Assembly: GCA_964016985.1 (NCBI GenBank)
Contig: OZ024826.1
Location: 46,228,978-46,292,977, forward strand
Length of the DNA stretch: 64,000 bases
Direction: 5' to 3'
Source of the DNA: Anodontia alba
Lineage: Eukaryota > Mollusca > Bivalvia > Lucinida > Lucinidae
The position numbers and the translations under genes were made by a program. Shown in pieces: positions 10,814-23,396 of the stretch; within the stretch, counting starts at the first letter, position 1, and each line of letters begins with the position of its first letter. A model generated the notes under the pieces. The model saw nothing but the letters and a program-made list of their open reading frames with translations. It had not been told where the DNA came from and did not search any database.

Positions 10814-11985
10814 CCATTAGGACTTGTGCAAAAAATGTGAATATTTGAAAATGGCCGTAACACTCAACCATTAGGACATCTAGGGATGACAACTTGAATG
10901 TAGGTAAACCTGGTACCCGCGCCTATCCCACGGATCCCTATATACAACAACGACAGCATTCTAGACAGAATACCAGCCTAACACGTGGGTATCCATATTT
11001 ATATCATGACGTTAATAGCGTCCCGGTCTCTCCGTCACGAAATAAGTGTTTTTACTGCAAGCTGCCATTCAATGCAATTTACCCAAAGGCTGATTTTCTT
11101 ATTTATTTTTGTTAAGGAACTATGATTTTCCGTAAGAAGATTTTCATGACAAGTAAATAAAAAATTGTTTCGGGATATCACAGCGATGCTGCGATAAACC
11201 GTAATCTATTAATAATGTCAGGGAAATGCGTAAAAGATTTTCTAGGGCACAAGGAACCAATCGTTCAGGACTGCTGATTGGTGCCAAAAAAAAAAAAAAA
11301 ACCCGTGGTGGTCATTTAAAGTAAAAGGCGGTCTGTAATTGATTAATAATAAAGATGAATTAAAACTTATTCTAATTTTAAGAAAAATGTTAGTTTGTTA
11401 TTTGTAATTGTTTCAAAGAAATAAATGTTTTTGTTTGTTTTAATGTTTTTTTGTTTTGTTTTTTTTGTTGTTTTTTTTTTGTTGTTGTTTCTTTGTTTGT
11501 TTGCTGAAGCCAAAAGAAGAAATGATGAAAGGAGATCGGACGTTATCCTGCGTTTCCCGCCCAGTATTAGTGACAGCTTCTGTGATATGCATGTATAAGA
11601 TTGACTGCATGGTTTTTGAAAACAGACATACGTATGTCGAATGCAATGGCATGTAGTAAACTTCTAAATGTGAACGCATCACCGGGTCGGTCGACACACA
11701 AGTAGAAGAAATCCGTGTCTGTGGTAGTTTACTGATCATAGAGCTTAGCCCGGTTGTTGGTTTTGGGGCTTTTTGACAGCCTTCCCCCATCTCCACCCCC
11801 CACCCCCACCAGCCCAACCCCTATCCCCTCTTGCCCGAACATGCCATTTCGACATAAAATGTCATATTAAAAATACATTTATACACCATTTGTTTGATTT
11901 GGCAAGGGTAGAGGATACGCATGGGGTTGGGGTGTATGGGGGAGGGGGTGGCGGGAGGTACTTATAAAATGTCTCAGTTTCCTAT
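10814..11985. other. Stretch without a supported gene; one weak frame at 10894-11115
   Basis: A 73-codon plus-strand frame at 10894-11115 (contains KPGTRAYPTDPYIQQRQ) has mixed composition but no domain, splice sites or homology that I recognise; it could be a small exon or chance. The rest is T/G-rich (11440-11490) and C-rich (11785-11830). Confidence 0.35.
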
Positions 11986-11989
11986 ATTA

Positions 11990-12140
11990 TTTGATATAGA
12001 ATTCATGTCGAATATATTTTGCATCAGTTCTCATTGTATTTTATAGAGGTTATCATTCGTACTCATGCTAGCGATCGTCACTCAAATAAAGTCGAATACA
12101 TTTGCATCGAGTCTCTACCCTTGAGCATTTTATAAAAAAG
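11990..12140 (-). repeat. Inverted repeat arm matching 15070-15240
   Basis: Read on the minus strand it shows ATAAAATGCTCAAGGG, CGATGCAAATGTATTCGA, GCTAGCATG and TGAGAACTGATGCAAA. The same lines occur in the same order on the plus strand at 15070-15240. It therefore frames the minisatellite and zinc-finger pseudogene as an inverted pair. Confidence 0.75.
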
Positions 12141-12250
12141 AAACACTGTCGGACCTCTAAATGTGAAAACTTCCACAAATGTAATAAGGCCCCGTATATA
12201 TAAAGCCCCTTAAAAGTTATAATGCTTTTTACTGTATATGTGAAAACATA

Positions 12251-14200
12251 CTAGTACTGGTACTCTGGGTAGTACTTCGGCCGTCTAATGGCAGGTACTG
12301 GTACTCTTGGTAGTGGTACGGACCACTAATGGCAGGTACTTGTAATCTGGGTGGTAGTACGGACCTTTTATGGCAGGTACTGGTACTCTGGGTAGTAGTA
12401 TTGACCTCAAGGGACAGGCATTGGTCCTCTGGGTAGCAGAACTGAAATCTGGTGACAGGTACTGGTCCTATGGGTAGTAGTACTGACCTCTGATGACGGA
12501 TACTGGTCTCTTGGTAGCAGTTCTTACCTCTAGTGACGGAAATCTGATCTTCTGGGTAGTAGGACTGACCTCCAGTGATAGGTACTGGTACCCTTGGTAG
12601 AAGTACTGACCTCCAGTGATAGGTTCTGGTAACATGGGTAGTAGTACTGACCTTCCTTCACAGATGCTGGTATTCTAGGTAGTAGTACTGCCCTCCAGTG
12701 ATAGGTACTGGTACTCTGGGTAGTAGTACTGACCTCCATTGATAGGTACTGGTACTCTTGGTAGAAGTACATGCCTCCAGTGATACGTACTGATACTCTT
12801 GGTAGAAATACTGACCTCCAGTGATAGGTACTGGTACTCTTGGTAGAAGTACTGACCTCCAGTAATAGGTTCTGGTAATATGGGTACTAGTACTGACCTT
12901 CCTTCACAGATGCTGGTATTCTGGGTAATAGTACTGACCTCCAGTGATAGGTACTGGTACTTTTGGTAGAAGTACTAACCTGCCAGTGATAGATACTGGT
13001 ACACTTGGTTGAAGTACTGACCTCCAGTGATAGATACTGGTGCTTTTGGTAGTAGTACTGACCTCCAGTGATAGGCACTGGTACTCTTGGTAGAAGTACT
13101 GGCCTCAAGTGATAGGTTCTGGTAACATGGGTAGTGGTACTGACCTTCCTTCACAGATGTTGGTATTTTGGGTAGTAGTACTGACCTCCAGTGATAGGTT
13201 CTGGTACTCTTGGTAGAAGTATTGACTTGCAGTGATAGGTACTGGTACCCTTGGTTGAAGTACTGACCTCCAGTGATAGGTACTGGTACTCTTGGTAGTA
13301 GTAATGACCTCCAGTGATAGGTACTGGTACTCTTGGTAGTACTGACCTCCAGTGATAGGTACTGGTACTCTTGGTAGAAGTACTGACCTGCAGTTATAGG
13401 TACTAGTACTCTTGGTAGAAGTACAGACCTGCAGGGATAGGTACTGGTACTCTTGGTTGAAGTACTGACCTCCAGTGATAGGTACTGGTACTCTTGGTAG
13501 AAGTACTGACCTCCAGTGATAGATACTGGTACTCTTGGTAGAAGTACTGGCCTCCAGTGATAGGTTCTGGTAACATGGATAGTAGTACTGACCTTCCTTT
13601 ACAGATGCTGGTATTCAGGGTAGTAGTACTGACCTCCATTATTGGTACTGGTACTCTCGGTAGTAGTACTGACCTCCAGTGATAGGTACTGGTACACTGG
13701 GTAGTAGTACTGGCCTCCAGTGATAGGTTCTGGTAACATGGGTAGTAGTACTGACCTTCCTTCACAGATGCTGGTATTCTGGGTAGTAGTACTTACCTCC
13801 AGTGATAGATACTGGTACTCTCGATAGTAGTACTGACCTCCAGTGATAGGTACTGGTACACTGGGTAATAGTGCTGACCTCTATTTACAGGTACTGGTAC
13901 TCTGGGTAGTAGTACTGACGTCAAGTGACAATTACTGGTACACTCGGTAGAAGTACGGGCCTCTGCTTACAGGTACTGGTACTTTGGGTAGTAGTACTGA
14001 CCTCTAGTGAAAGGCAGTGGCCCTCTGGGTAGTCGAACGTAACTCTAGGGACAGGTACTGGTCCTCTGAGTAACAGTACTGACCTCTTCCGATAGGTACT
14101 GATCCTCTGGGTAGTAGTGCTGACCGCTAGTGACAGGTATTGGCCCTCTGAGTAACAGAACTGAAATCTAGTGACAGGTACTTGTCCTCTGGGTACATAT
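12251..14200. repeat. Minisatellite, ~42-bp unit, about 46 copies
   Basis: The units read approximately TACTGGTACTCTGGGTAGTA plus GTACTGACCTCCAGTGATAGG, with higher-order variants (for example a unit with TTCCTTCACAGATGCTGGTA recurring near 12650, 12898, 13145, 13590 and 13758). As 42 is a multiple of three, long open frames appear on the minus strand, translating as 14-residue S/T/Y/Q-rich repeats. Left-hand units are more diverged. The array runs directly into the zinc-finger pseudogene, whose last residues share a frame with the first units. A coding role cannot be excluded but is not supported. Confidence 0.93.
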
Positions 14201-14204
14201 GTAG

Positions 14205-14860
14205 AATGAATCTGCCAAACTGTGTTGATTGTTGCAAACATCTTTCACAACAGAATGGCTTCCGCCCAGAATGAGACAACTTGTATGCCTGGAGACTGCT
14301 GGATCGTGCAAACTGATTCGTACAAGTATTACTTGAATGTGGTTTCTGTCGATGATGAATCATCATATGCTCTTTAAGACAGTTGGGGCGATTAGATTGT
14401 TTCTTACATGTTTCGCATGAATACTGTTTCTCTCTAGAATGTATAATCGTATGTTTCTAAAGATTAGAGGTAGCTGTAAACCGTTTCTTACATGATTCAC
14501 ATGTGAAAGGTTTCTCACTAGTATGAGTCATCATATGTATATTTAGACTGCTGTGCTATGTAAAGGGGTTCTTACAAATTCCAAACGAGTATGGTTTCTC
14601 TTCAGCATGAATGAATAGATGTTTCTTGAGAATTTTAGCAGTCGTAAACGGTTTCTTACATTTATCGCAAGAATAAGGTTTCTCTCCAGTAGGTATCAAC
14701 GTATGTGTGTTGAGACCTTTGACTCATGTAAACTGTTTGTAACATACTTCACATCTGAAAGGTTTCCTACATGTATGGATCTACGTATGTATACTGAGAC
14801 TGCTGGGCGATGAGTGGTTCATCTTACATATTTCACAGACGCAGGGATTCTCTCTTCATC
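14205..14860 (-). pseudogene. C2H2 zinc-finger pseudogene, about eight fingers
   Basis: Read on the minus strand, one frame holds consecutive finger-like blocks with near-canonical linkers: CEICKMNHSS...H, CEVCYKQFT...H, TGEKPYSCDKCKKPF...H...H, EKPYSFGICKNPF...H, SEKPFTCESCKKRF...H, REKQYSCETCKKQ...H...H, QKPHSSNTCTNQF, and GRKPFCCERC. Such proteins bind DNA through arrays of zinc-coordinating fingers. At least four in-frame stops, lost first cysteines in two fingers and missing histidines show that it is dead. Spacing is preserved, so decay was by point change rather than indel. No upstream effector domain is seen. The frame continues into the 42-bp minisatellite downstream. Confidence 0.85.
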
Positions 14861-14929
14861 TTAAACGAGAAATGCCTTTAGAAGAATCACTACCAATGTG
14901 TTCATAGACTCTAGTCTGAGATTAATATG

Positions 14930-15300
14930 ATTGGTGCGTTGCTGCGAACAATATTTCAAAAAAGTATAATGGAAAATAATTGTTGGTACAATAGTGACCA
15001 TGTGGTACAATAGTGACTATCGGTAGCGTGCGCTACTGTACCAACAGTCATTATTGTACCAACGTTTGAATTATAGCTTTACATAAAATGCTCAAGGGGA
15101 AAAATCGATGCAAATACATTCGAGTTTATTCAAGGGACGACTGCTAGCATGGGCTATTGTATCAACGGTCACTGTTGGTTCAACGTACGAATTATACTTT
15201 TCTATAAAATGCTATGAGAACTGATGTAAACTAGAAGTGAGCATATGTTCACTAATACCCTCGGCCGTAGCCACCAATAAAATATAGACTTAAGTTGCTG
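14930..15300 (+). repeat. Repeat block: ACAATAGTGACC hairpin plus inverted-repeat arm
   Basis: The left part contains GGTACAATAGTGACC lines, then complementary lines after a GCGTGCGCTACTGT turn, forming a stem about 14990-15062. The right part (15070-15240) is the partner of 11990-12140 but carries an extra ~34 bases after GCTAGCATG resembling the same ACAATAGTGAC family. A related direct copy lies at 16210-16490. Confidence 0.7.
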
Positions 15301-15319
15301 CATAAGTATTTATAAAACA

Positions 15320-16190
15320 AGAATTTTAAAGGGATTTTACTCTAGGAAACCCGACCACGCAGTTCTGCTCTTCTTTCCCACAATACACATAGTCATGCCC
15401 AACAGTTGTGCAAAATTTCAAGACTGCATGTGAAGTAGTTCCTGAGAAATGTTTGATGGTAGATTGTTATGGAGACGCATATAAATTAATAAACTTGTGC
15501 AAAAAAATACCAAAACCTCGGGCCCCACATCTCCTATTTTCATACACACCTGCTTTGCATGATGATACAAGTGCCATATCAATATTATTAAAATCTGACA
15601 AAGGGTGTCGAAGTTATTTAGCAAAATACATATTTTAATTTCAAAGATAACAAAGGGCATAACTCTAAAAGATCTGAACCCACAGCCCCTTTTTTCTTTT
15701 CTAGAATACAACAACTCATACCCAACATTCGTACCAAATTTCAAGCTTGTAGGTGCAGCAGTTCCTGGGAAAACTTTGACAGAAAGAAGTTGTCCATCGA
15801 GGTACGTATCAAATTGACAGAACAACAAAGGGGCATTACTCTAATAAAACTAGCCCCACAATCCCTATTTTCATATCAAACCTGCAGTGTATAAAGCGCA
15901 AGTGTGATATAAATTTTATCAAAATCAAACAAAAGTTGCAAAACAGTTATGGAGAAAAATACATATCTCATTAGCAAATATAACAAAGGGGAATAACTCT
16001 AAAGGACCTGACCCCACAGCCCTTTTTTCCTTTCTCACAATACAACTAGTCATACTCATTATTTGAACCATGTTTCTAGGTAAAGTAGTTCCTGAGAAAT
16101 CTTTGACAGAAAATGAATTTAACTCACACACACACACACAGACACACAGAAAAGACACAACTATATACTCTCTTGGCATAGTATGCCGGG
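15320..16190 (+). repeat. Tandem core repeat, unit about 160-170 bp
   Basis: Recurring lines are CAAAGGGCATAACTCTAAAA, GACCCCACAGCCC, CATACCCAACATT-like, AAATTTCAAG and AGTAGTTCCTGAGAAA-TTTGA. The AAGGG..ACTCTA line appears near 15327, 15650, 15826 and 15985. An ACACAC tract lies near 16125-16150. Short frames on both strands are incidental. Confidence 0.7.
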
Positions 16191-16204
16191 GTGTAAATAT
16201 ATTC

Positions 16205-16490
16205 CAGTTTACGGTGAGCTAATATGAGACTGATATGTTTGGTGTGTTGCTTTCTATAAAATGCTAAAAGGGAGAGAACTGATGCAAATATATTTGAGTG
16301 TACTGGGAGCTTGTATGAGGTTAATATGTTTAGTGCATTGCAGCGAACAATATTTCAAAAGATTAAAGGGAAAATAGGTTGGTACAATAGTAACCGTTTG
16401 CTACAATAGTGGCTATCTCTAGCGTGTGCTATTGTACGAACGCTATTGTAGTACTACAATAGTGACCGTGCTACAATAGTACACGTTACA
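16205..16490 (+). repeat. Second copy of the ACAATAGTGACC repeat block
   Basis: It shares CATTGCAGCGAACAATATTT, GGTACAATAGT and CTATAAAATGCTA with 14930-15240 in direct orientation. It contains its own hairpin, with lines TACAATAGTGGCTATC and GTGCTATTGTA facing each other. Confidence 0.6.
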
Positions 16491-17845
16491 AGGCTCCGTC
16501 GTCCACACTCTTCGAACATCTCAAACAACTCAAAAACTGCTGGGTGAGTCCAAACCCAATTTCAAAATAATGCCTCAAAGGCATTGGGGAACAAACATTT
16601 CTTAAACTGATCCAGGTCATATCATACAGGTTGTTGTTTCTACCAGTGACATTTCTGCTGTACCCTTACAAAATATTTTCATGAATGATTTCAAAAGAAA
16701 TCTGTCGCCTTCGATACATGTTTTATTTATTTATTTTTTTTATTTATTTTTTTTTTTATTTTTTTTTTTTTTTTTTTGTGTGTGGGGTGGGGGGGTGGGG
16801 GGGGGGGGGCGAGGGGGAAGCGGGGGGTGGTCTTTACCTTTACATTCGTGCAAAACAGAAGTTTTTAATTAAGGGTTTAAATAAAAGTTGCAAGAATTAT
16901 GAGGCGGTACACAACATTTCCTAAATGATTGCATGTGCGCCCAACGAAGACTCAGGTCAAATGCGCAGTCTGATCAAAGACTTCGCAGGGCATTCTGCAG
17001 GTAGCAAAGGATCAAGCGCCTTCAGGATGCGCGAGCGGATCTGAGCCCTCGCTGGGTGTAAATGCAATAGTGTAGAAAATGCTGTGTCCCGGCTCATATG
17101 TAAACAAGAAAAACCATAACATGACTTCATGTTATAAAGAGGCGTGGTTTTATCTTTTGGTAGATAAGAACCTCAGCTATAGGTACTAATGTCTTCATTT
17201 CATATGATATCTTTGCTTTTTCGAGAATATAAAACAGGTGCATTATAATGAGCAACCAACCAATTTGTGACTTTCTAAAACTGAACAAAATGGTCTTTTT
17301 TTCAGTTTCATCATCCTATGTATCATTTCATCATCCTATGTATCATTCCAAATGAAAAAAAAAAATAAAAGGCTAAAATGGCGCAATATAATTATGTTTG
17401 AAGCTTTATAATACCCATATATAATGGATTTATATAAAAGTTAATGAATTATTAAAATTAACAATTCGTAGAAGTAGGGGAGGGGTGCATCTTATTTACA
17501 TGTATTTCTGAACAGTTTTTTTATAAATTCAATAATACAAAAGCAAGCATGTATGATTTTATTTCTCCAGTATAAACCATAATCCAAATCATTTGCACAG
17601 TGAGTTGACATAATACTAAACTTTGATTTAAGAATGTATGTCAAGACGAGGAGAGGCATTTTCATCCAAGTACATTGGATAAGTTCCTACTGAATGAGTG
17701 CAGTATAACATTAAGGTGTGACTCTCGAGGTGTAACTACTTTCAGTTCCGGCATAATTTCTCACAAAATTCAGCAATACTAAACTGAGCCAAGCATGACA
17801 AAATCTATGGCAATATGTTTGGGGTTTCATCCATTTAAGTTTGAT
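16491..17845. other. Non-coding; T/G low complexity and a GATCAG stem-loop relic
   Basis: A poly(T)/poly(G) run occupies 16725-16815. A diverged stem-loop of the GATCAG family sits near 16935-17050 (CAACGAAGACTC ... GCAGTCTGATC ... CTTCGCAGGG). Nothing supports a gene. Confidence 0.5.
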
Positions 17846-17849
17846 ACCT

Positions 17850-18305
17850 ATATTTCAAATACAGATATCTCTGCATATATACACAGATATCTTTATTTTA
17901 TTTATTTTTTTTTGTAATTACAGATACTTCTAATTAAAAGTACAAATATTTGAAATTAAATTAGAGATATCTCAAACTGAAATGTAGGTATCTGTATTTG
18001 AGAAATACAGATATCGCTATTTTCAATCATAATATAGAAATCTGTATTTGTATTAGATATATCCGCATTTAAAATCTGCATTTCTATTAGAAATATCTCT
18101 TACATACTGCAGCTGAAATTCAGATATCTGCATTTAAAATATGGAAATCTCTAAATGAAATGCAGATACTTGCATTTGAAATGCAGAACTTGTATTTGAA
18201 ATGCAGATTTCTAGATTTCTAATTAAATACATATATCTACATTTCACAAATACAGATATGTATTTCAGTTTGAGATATCTGTATTTATGGTTGTAATAAA
18301 TATCT
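17850..18305. repeat. Palindromic AAATACAGATATCTGTATTT repeat cluster
   Basis: About 20 imperfect copies of AAATACAGATATCTG alternate with their own complement, spaced by 15-30 bases. Similar clusters are at 20375-20710 and 57395-57755. Each unit is a self-complementary hairpin around GATATC. Confidence 0.8.
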
Positions 18306-19285
18306 CTATTTACTCCACTGATGAGAACCTGATGTCTCCCTTGCATATTTTCACATGCACTATTCCACTGACAACAAATACCAATATGGTGGAAGGCACA
18401 GTTCCCGCCTTTATAGAAAACAGAAAAAAAAGAACAAAAAAACTAAAGATGCTCAAGATTTCACATCACCATCTCTTTATCTTTTTATCGCTCCTTTAAG
18501 AGGAGCACAAAAATGAAAAGATGTGGTCTATTTTATGAATCTATCATGGGAGTTAGGGGTAGACAGAAGAATTCTTCCCGAAGGTCACTGTCAGGCATCA
18601 AGAGGCTTGCCAAGTGATGCCAGACTATGATCCTGAAAGACGGACATTTTGATCTACCTCTCACATAGGAAAGGCTCTTTTTCTTGCATACTTTATATCA
18701 TTTCTGAATGTGGATTGTGAATCTAATGTTGTTGACAACCTTGCTGTGACATCTAATGACAGCATTAAGTTCAGTGACGACGATCAGATGCATGAGAATT
18801 CTCAATTTTTATCTTACCCTGGATAACTTTTCATTTGTTGTTTGTTTCTCTAAACATGCGATTTTTCAGTACGTTTTTAAGAGAACCAGTTTTCGGACCG
18901 TTCTATCACATGAATTCTTTCAGGCATTCTAGGCAGGTATACCTGGTACATTCTGGGTGACAGAATGAAGGCCAAAAAATATCATTAAGATTACCGATTG
19001 TGTTCTTTAACCTGCTCATGGGTACTTGATTTTCCATACAGAGGCAAGAGGGGGGGGGGGGGGGGGTGGGGGGGGGGCTTTAGCGAGGAAGAATGTTATA
19101 ATTGTCATCCCAACAAATAAAAGCGCAAGCACTGCACCATATCCCACCACTGCACTTACATCAAGCAAGTTTCATAACTCTGTCAAAAATAAAATGTGTT
19201 TTTGTACATGTGTCCTTTTACATTTTTTGCAAGGTTTCAAGAACATCTCTGAAACCTTTTTCAAGTTATAGAACGTATATGACTT
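18306..19285. other. No gene recognised
   Basis: Mixed sequence with a poly(G) tract at 19050-19077. No coding or RNA signal seen. Confidence 0.5.
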
Positions 19286-19289
19286 GAAT

Positions 19290-20090
19290 CACTATGACAA
19301 TGTTCAAAGGGCGGTAACTCGAAAAGCAGTTAAGTCAGAGTTATAGTTCCTGAGTTTTGCAAAAAGTATCATAATGATAAACATTTGTATAAAGTTTCAA
19401 ATAATATCTTGAACAATTACAGGGTGGACACAAATACATTACAGAAATCACTTTTACAAAGTTCAAATGGTCATAACTCCAAAAGTAGGTTAATCATTTA
19501 CCGTTGTTGTGTTCTGCTCCTCATCTCATGATGCTTTACACTTGTGTGAAGTTTCATCAAAATATTTGGAACCATTTTCAACTAACAAAGTGGACAACAG
19601 TACATAGTAGAAATGGTAATTTTCAATATCTACGTCAAAAGGGCTGCGACTCCAAATTTAGTAGGTTACCCATAGTTACATTTTTTTTGTGTTCTGCAAG
19701 TTGTGTCATGGTGCTTAACACTTGTGAGAGGTTGCATCAAAATGTCTTGAATTGTTCTCAATTTACAGAGCGGACACATTGTAGAAATGATTATTTTTAA
19801 ATTTCAAAGGGCAAAAACTCCAAAAGTAGGCAAACCAGGGTTACAATTCATGTGTTTTGCACGTCGTTTCATAGTGTTTTGCATTTGTGTGAAGTTTCCA
19901 GAAAATATCTTGAAAGTTTTCAACTTACAGTGCGTACACAAGTACATGGTAGAAACGACTTTGTTCACTGTTCAAAGGACAAGAACTCCAAAAAGAGGGA
20001 AACCAGAATTACAGTTCATGTATTCTGCATGTCATCCTCATGGTGCTTGTGTGTGTGAAGTGGGTTAAAATATCTCCGACGGTATCAGTA
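19290..20090 (+). repeat. Tandem core repeat, unit about 165-170 bp, about five copies
   Basis: The line CAAA(G)GGnCAnAACTCCAAAA occurs near 19307, 19462, 19636, 19805 and 19974. It is followed by GTTACAGTTCATGTGTTTTGC and GTGTGAAGTTTCA-AAAATATCTTGA lines. The frames at 19504-20068 are by-products of the period. Confidence 0.75.
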
Positions 20091-20239
20091 AAGGAGCAGA
20101 CACGAATAATGGAAGCACTGACGGACAATTAAAGATTCGGACGGTTTAATATAATACCTTTGCCACTTTTTGTGGCGGGTCATAATGACAAAGGAAACCA
20201 TTTTTGGATTCCTTTTTTTTTTCGCCTATGGCAGGGAAT

Positions 20240-20710
20240 GAACTACGTAGCACATGGGAAACCCTGATAGGCTTATCTTCAACCTATAACAAATTGATCC
20301 TATCCAAAATTTGAGCAAGGGACTACTGATGATTTGTTGAAAATAAAAAAAAATGAAATTAATCATGTTCTTAGAGATATCTGCGTTTTCAAATACAGAT
20401 ATCTCTATCTAAATTACAAATGTCATTTAAACTGCAAATATATTTTATAAAATGATAATTATAGATATCTGTATTTCAGTTAGAGATATCTGTATTTCAA
20501 ATAAAGATATCTGTATTTCAAAAACAGTTACCTGAGTTTCTAAACATTACAGATATCTTCCTGAAATAGAAATATCTGCATTTGTAATGCAGACATCTGT
20601 AATTAAAATGCAGTTATTTGTAATTCAAACTCCGATATCTCAAACCAAATAGAGATATCTGCATTTCAAAAATAGAGACATCTGTATTTGAAATATATAT
20701 ATCTTCATTT
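20240..20710. repeat. Second palindromic ATATC cluster with flank shared with 57.8 kb
   Basis: Copies of AAATACAGATATCTG and complements fill 20375-20710. The left flank (20258-20375) contains AGGCTTATCTTCAACCTA and TTGAGCAAGGGA lines that reappear in inverted order at 57770-57870. The cluster plus flank therefore behaves as one dispersed element. Confidence 0.7.
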
Positions 20711-20818
20711 AAATGTATAAAAATCCACTTGTCCAAATGAATTTTAAACTCGTCACAAAACTGTTGCAAAATTTGCAAACAAATCAGCCATTTTGTGAAT
20801 AGACATTTCTTAAGTGAT

Positions 20819-21138
20819 ACAGGGTTCATACATTTTGAACTGACCAAAAATTCCCTGACGATTCCCTGACATTTTCATGACACAAATTCAAATTTCCCTG
20901 ACAGTATTGGAGCCGAAAATTTTATGAATTTAACAAAAAAAAACAAAAAAAAAAAACAAAAAAAAAACAAATACATCGGGATCAAACATTCCAGTTTCAT
21001 CAGGTTAAAATGTAAAATTCCCAGACATTTTTGCAAAATTTCATCTTTCCCTGACATATCACAGAATTCCCTGAGAATTCCCTGACCTTGAAAAATTTTA
21101 ATTTCCCTGACATTTCCCTGACATGTATGAACCCTGTG
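20819..21138. mobile_element. MITE with ACAGGGTTCATACAT inverted ends
   Basis: The left end ACAGGGTTCATACAT mirrors the right end ATGTATGAACCCTGT. Both ends carry runs of TTCCCTGACA in opposite order. The interior is A-rich and non-coding. About 320 bp; no clear target duplication beyond a few bases. Confidence 0.75.
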
Positions 21139-21780
21139 ACAGCATTACGATGCACTGAAATAAAAACTCAGCTGTTGAGGATGTAGATGAGGGAAGCAGG
21201 TTCTGATAGTTCCTGGAATCACATGCTAAGTTCCTGGAATCGTATGCTAGGTTACAGTATTCATAACAGAATTAATTTATAAGAGAATAAATTAATTCTT
21301 TGTAACTGAGAATTTCAACAGTTAAGACTCAGACAAACTCAAGAATCAGTACCATAAAATGCTTCTCTTTTCTACAGGTCATATTAGCAAGAGAAAGTGA
21401 ACAAATATTTTCTTTTCATTTTTATTCAATAAAAGTTTATAGGTCTACACTACTGATGGTGTTAAGTATATGACACATGTATAATTCTTCCATCATATGA
21501 TAGAACTTTATATTTAAAAGTCTTTTCATTGCAGTTAGCCCATTTTACATGTAATCACATCGCACATGATAACAATTCAGTGATGAAACATTTCAATTAG
21601 GTATATCTGTTGAGTAAAATATATAAACATAGATACATTTATGGAAAGCTATTCAAAGGTGAATCTGAGACAAATATTATCAGTAGAACAGTGCTTCCAT
21701 CCACAGTCATTCTATAGAAAAGGCAAACAAAAACAAACAAAAAAAAAAAATAAAAAAAAAATAAGAAGACCATGATAGTC
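21139..21780. other. No gene recognised; possible 3' end region of the minus-strand gene
   Basis: A minus-strand AATAAA (complement near 21426-21440) could serve the gene ending at 23397, but no transcript evidence can be seen. An A-rich run occupies 21735-21765. Confidence 0.3.
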
Positions 21781-21784
21781 CTAT

Positions 21785-22510
21785 AGTGCTCACCTGAGCT
21801 AAAAGATTTACATATTTAATATTGAAGTTTCACACATACACTGTTAAAGATTTTTGTACAAATTTTATGTTCAGAAGTGACATAACGGTCCAAAACAAAT
21901 GACCTCTAGGCTTATAAATTTAACAATCTTGGTACAAGTTCACTAGACAAACACAAAATCATCCAAGATTTTATGGCTGCCCTCTTTACCTGCAATTCTG
22001 CTAAAGCAAGTATCAGGCCAAAATCAAACGTGTCTATGATTTTATGTCTGAATAAGTTATCTGCAAGTTTGAAGAAGATCTGATCAAAAATTAAATCTCT
22101 TTGTCCAGACAACATTTTCCCAATTATATGTCTATGGGAGACTAAAGGGCAAGTAACTCACATGCAAGTAATCCCAACTGCTCCAAAATCAAAACTGCCC
22201 AACACGTTATGGCTTTCATCATTACCTGGAAGTCTGATGAACATTCGATCAAGAATGAAAATAAAATTGCTATTGTTTGGACAACTTTTTCCAAAGTCTA
22301 TGGGGCTCTCAAAGGCAGGTAACTCTTATGTCATGGGCAGTGTAAACTGGACCAAAGTCCAACTTGCCTGAGATTTAATGCCTGTTTTTGTTTTTTTGTG
22401 AGCTTGATGAAGATTCAATCAACAAGCGGGCCATAATGACCTTGTATCATTCTTCTGAGAGTCACAGCACTAAGGGAACCTGACCTGGAAATGACCAATG
22501 CAAACATTCT
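21785..22510 (+). repeat. Tandem core repeat, unit about 170-180 bp
   Basis: The lines AAAGGGCAAGTAACTC, CAACTTGCC/CAAAACTGCCC, GATTTTATGGCTG, TGATGAA-ATTCGATCAA and GGACAACTTTTTCCAA recur near 21900-22115 (inverted wording), 22145 and 22310. It resembles the other ~160-bp core families here. It would lie in the 3' flank or 3' UTR of the minus-strand gene. Confidence 0.5.
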
Positions 22511-23396
22511 GACCAATAGTCAGAACAGTATATTAAGAATTAAGACAATGCAGCATGCCTAATGGACTGTGGAATATTGGTCAAAGTCAAATATGGATGA
22601 CTGCACTCAAGAGGCCATGCTATGATGTATGCATGTGCTAAGTATTATCACTGCCCAAGAAACTGACCTAAACGCAAAAATTTTCAGTGGACCGTGTAAT
22701 ACACTTGAAGGTCAAGCGGCTATGCCAAGAAGTATGCGAGAACCAAGTATCACTGCTGTAGGCCCAATAATTACTGAGAGACTGGCTTAAATGGAAAAGT
22801 AAGCCACTGGACCCTTAATCAAACTATCCTTGTCCTTAATCTTGCATTTGGTGCTAAAACCAGACTGGTCCATGTTCCTAGATCTCAGTTCAGGTACTGA
22901 ACCAGGTTTTTACTGTTGCTTTTTTGCTGCCGAATAGTCAACTCTAACAGACACCTTCCAGAACTGATAGTTTGACATGTGAGCAGATTTTGATATAATA
23001 ATCAATGATCTTTTCGCAACATTTTGGAAAGATTTTTAAAACTGTGTAATTAGGCTAATAATCCAATTTTTCTCACAAAATATTTACCCTTACTGCCAAA
23101 TATAAAGTTACTAGTCCTGTCAGGCAATAATTATTACATGTAAAAAAACAATGCCACTCTCTGCAATGAAAATATTTCATATACTTATGTAAACAGTTCT
23201 TTCATTAGACAAAACAATGTCTTAAGTGAGCAGTCTCACTCCACTGATACAGTTTTTTAAATGGCTGTTCATCTACAAAGTCTTTGAAGCAGGTCTATGA
23301 ATATGTTGACCCCCACAATAAGAGTTAAGCCAATGGTTTATATCTAGCTATCTAGATTGAACTCCTCCAGGGCTGGTCCAGTAGTAGCAAAGTTCA
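22511..23396. other. 3' flank of the minus-strand gene, no further gene
   Basis: No second frame or RNA gene seen. It is contiguous with the last exon, so part is probably 3' UTR. Confidence 0.4.

Noticed and set aside
14930..16490. Direct repeats as LTRs of a retroelement
   Set aside because: No TG...CA ends, primer-binding site or gag/pol between them; the interior is a tandem-core repeat.
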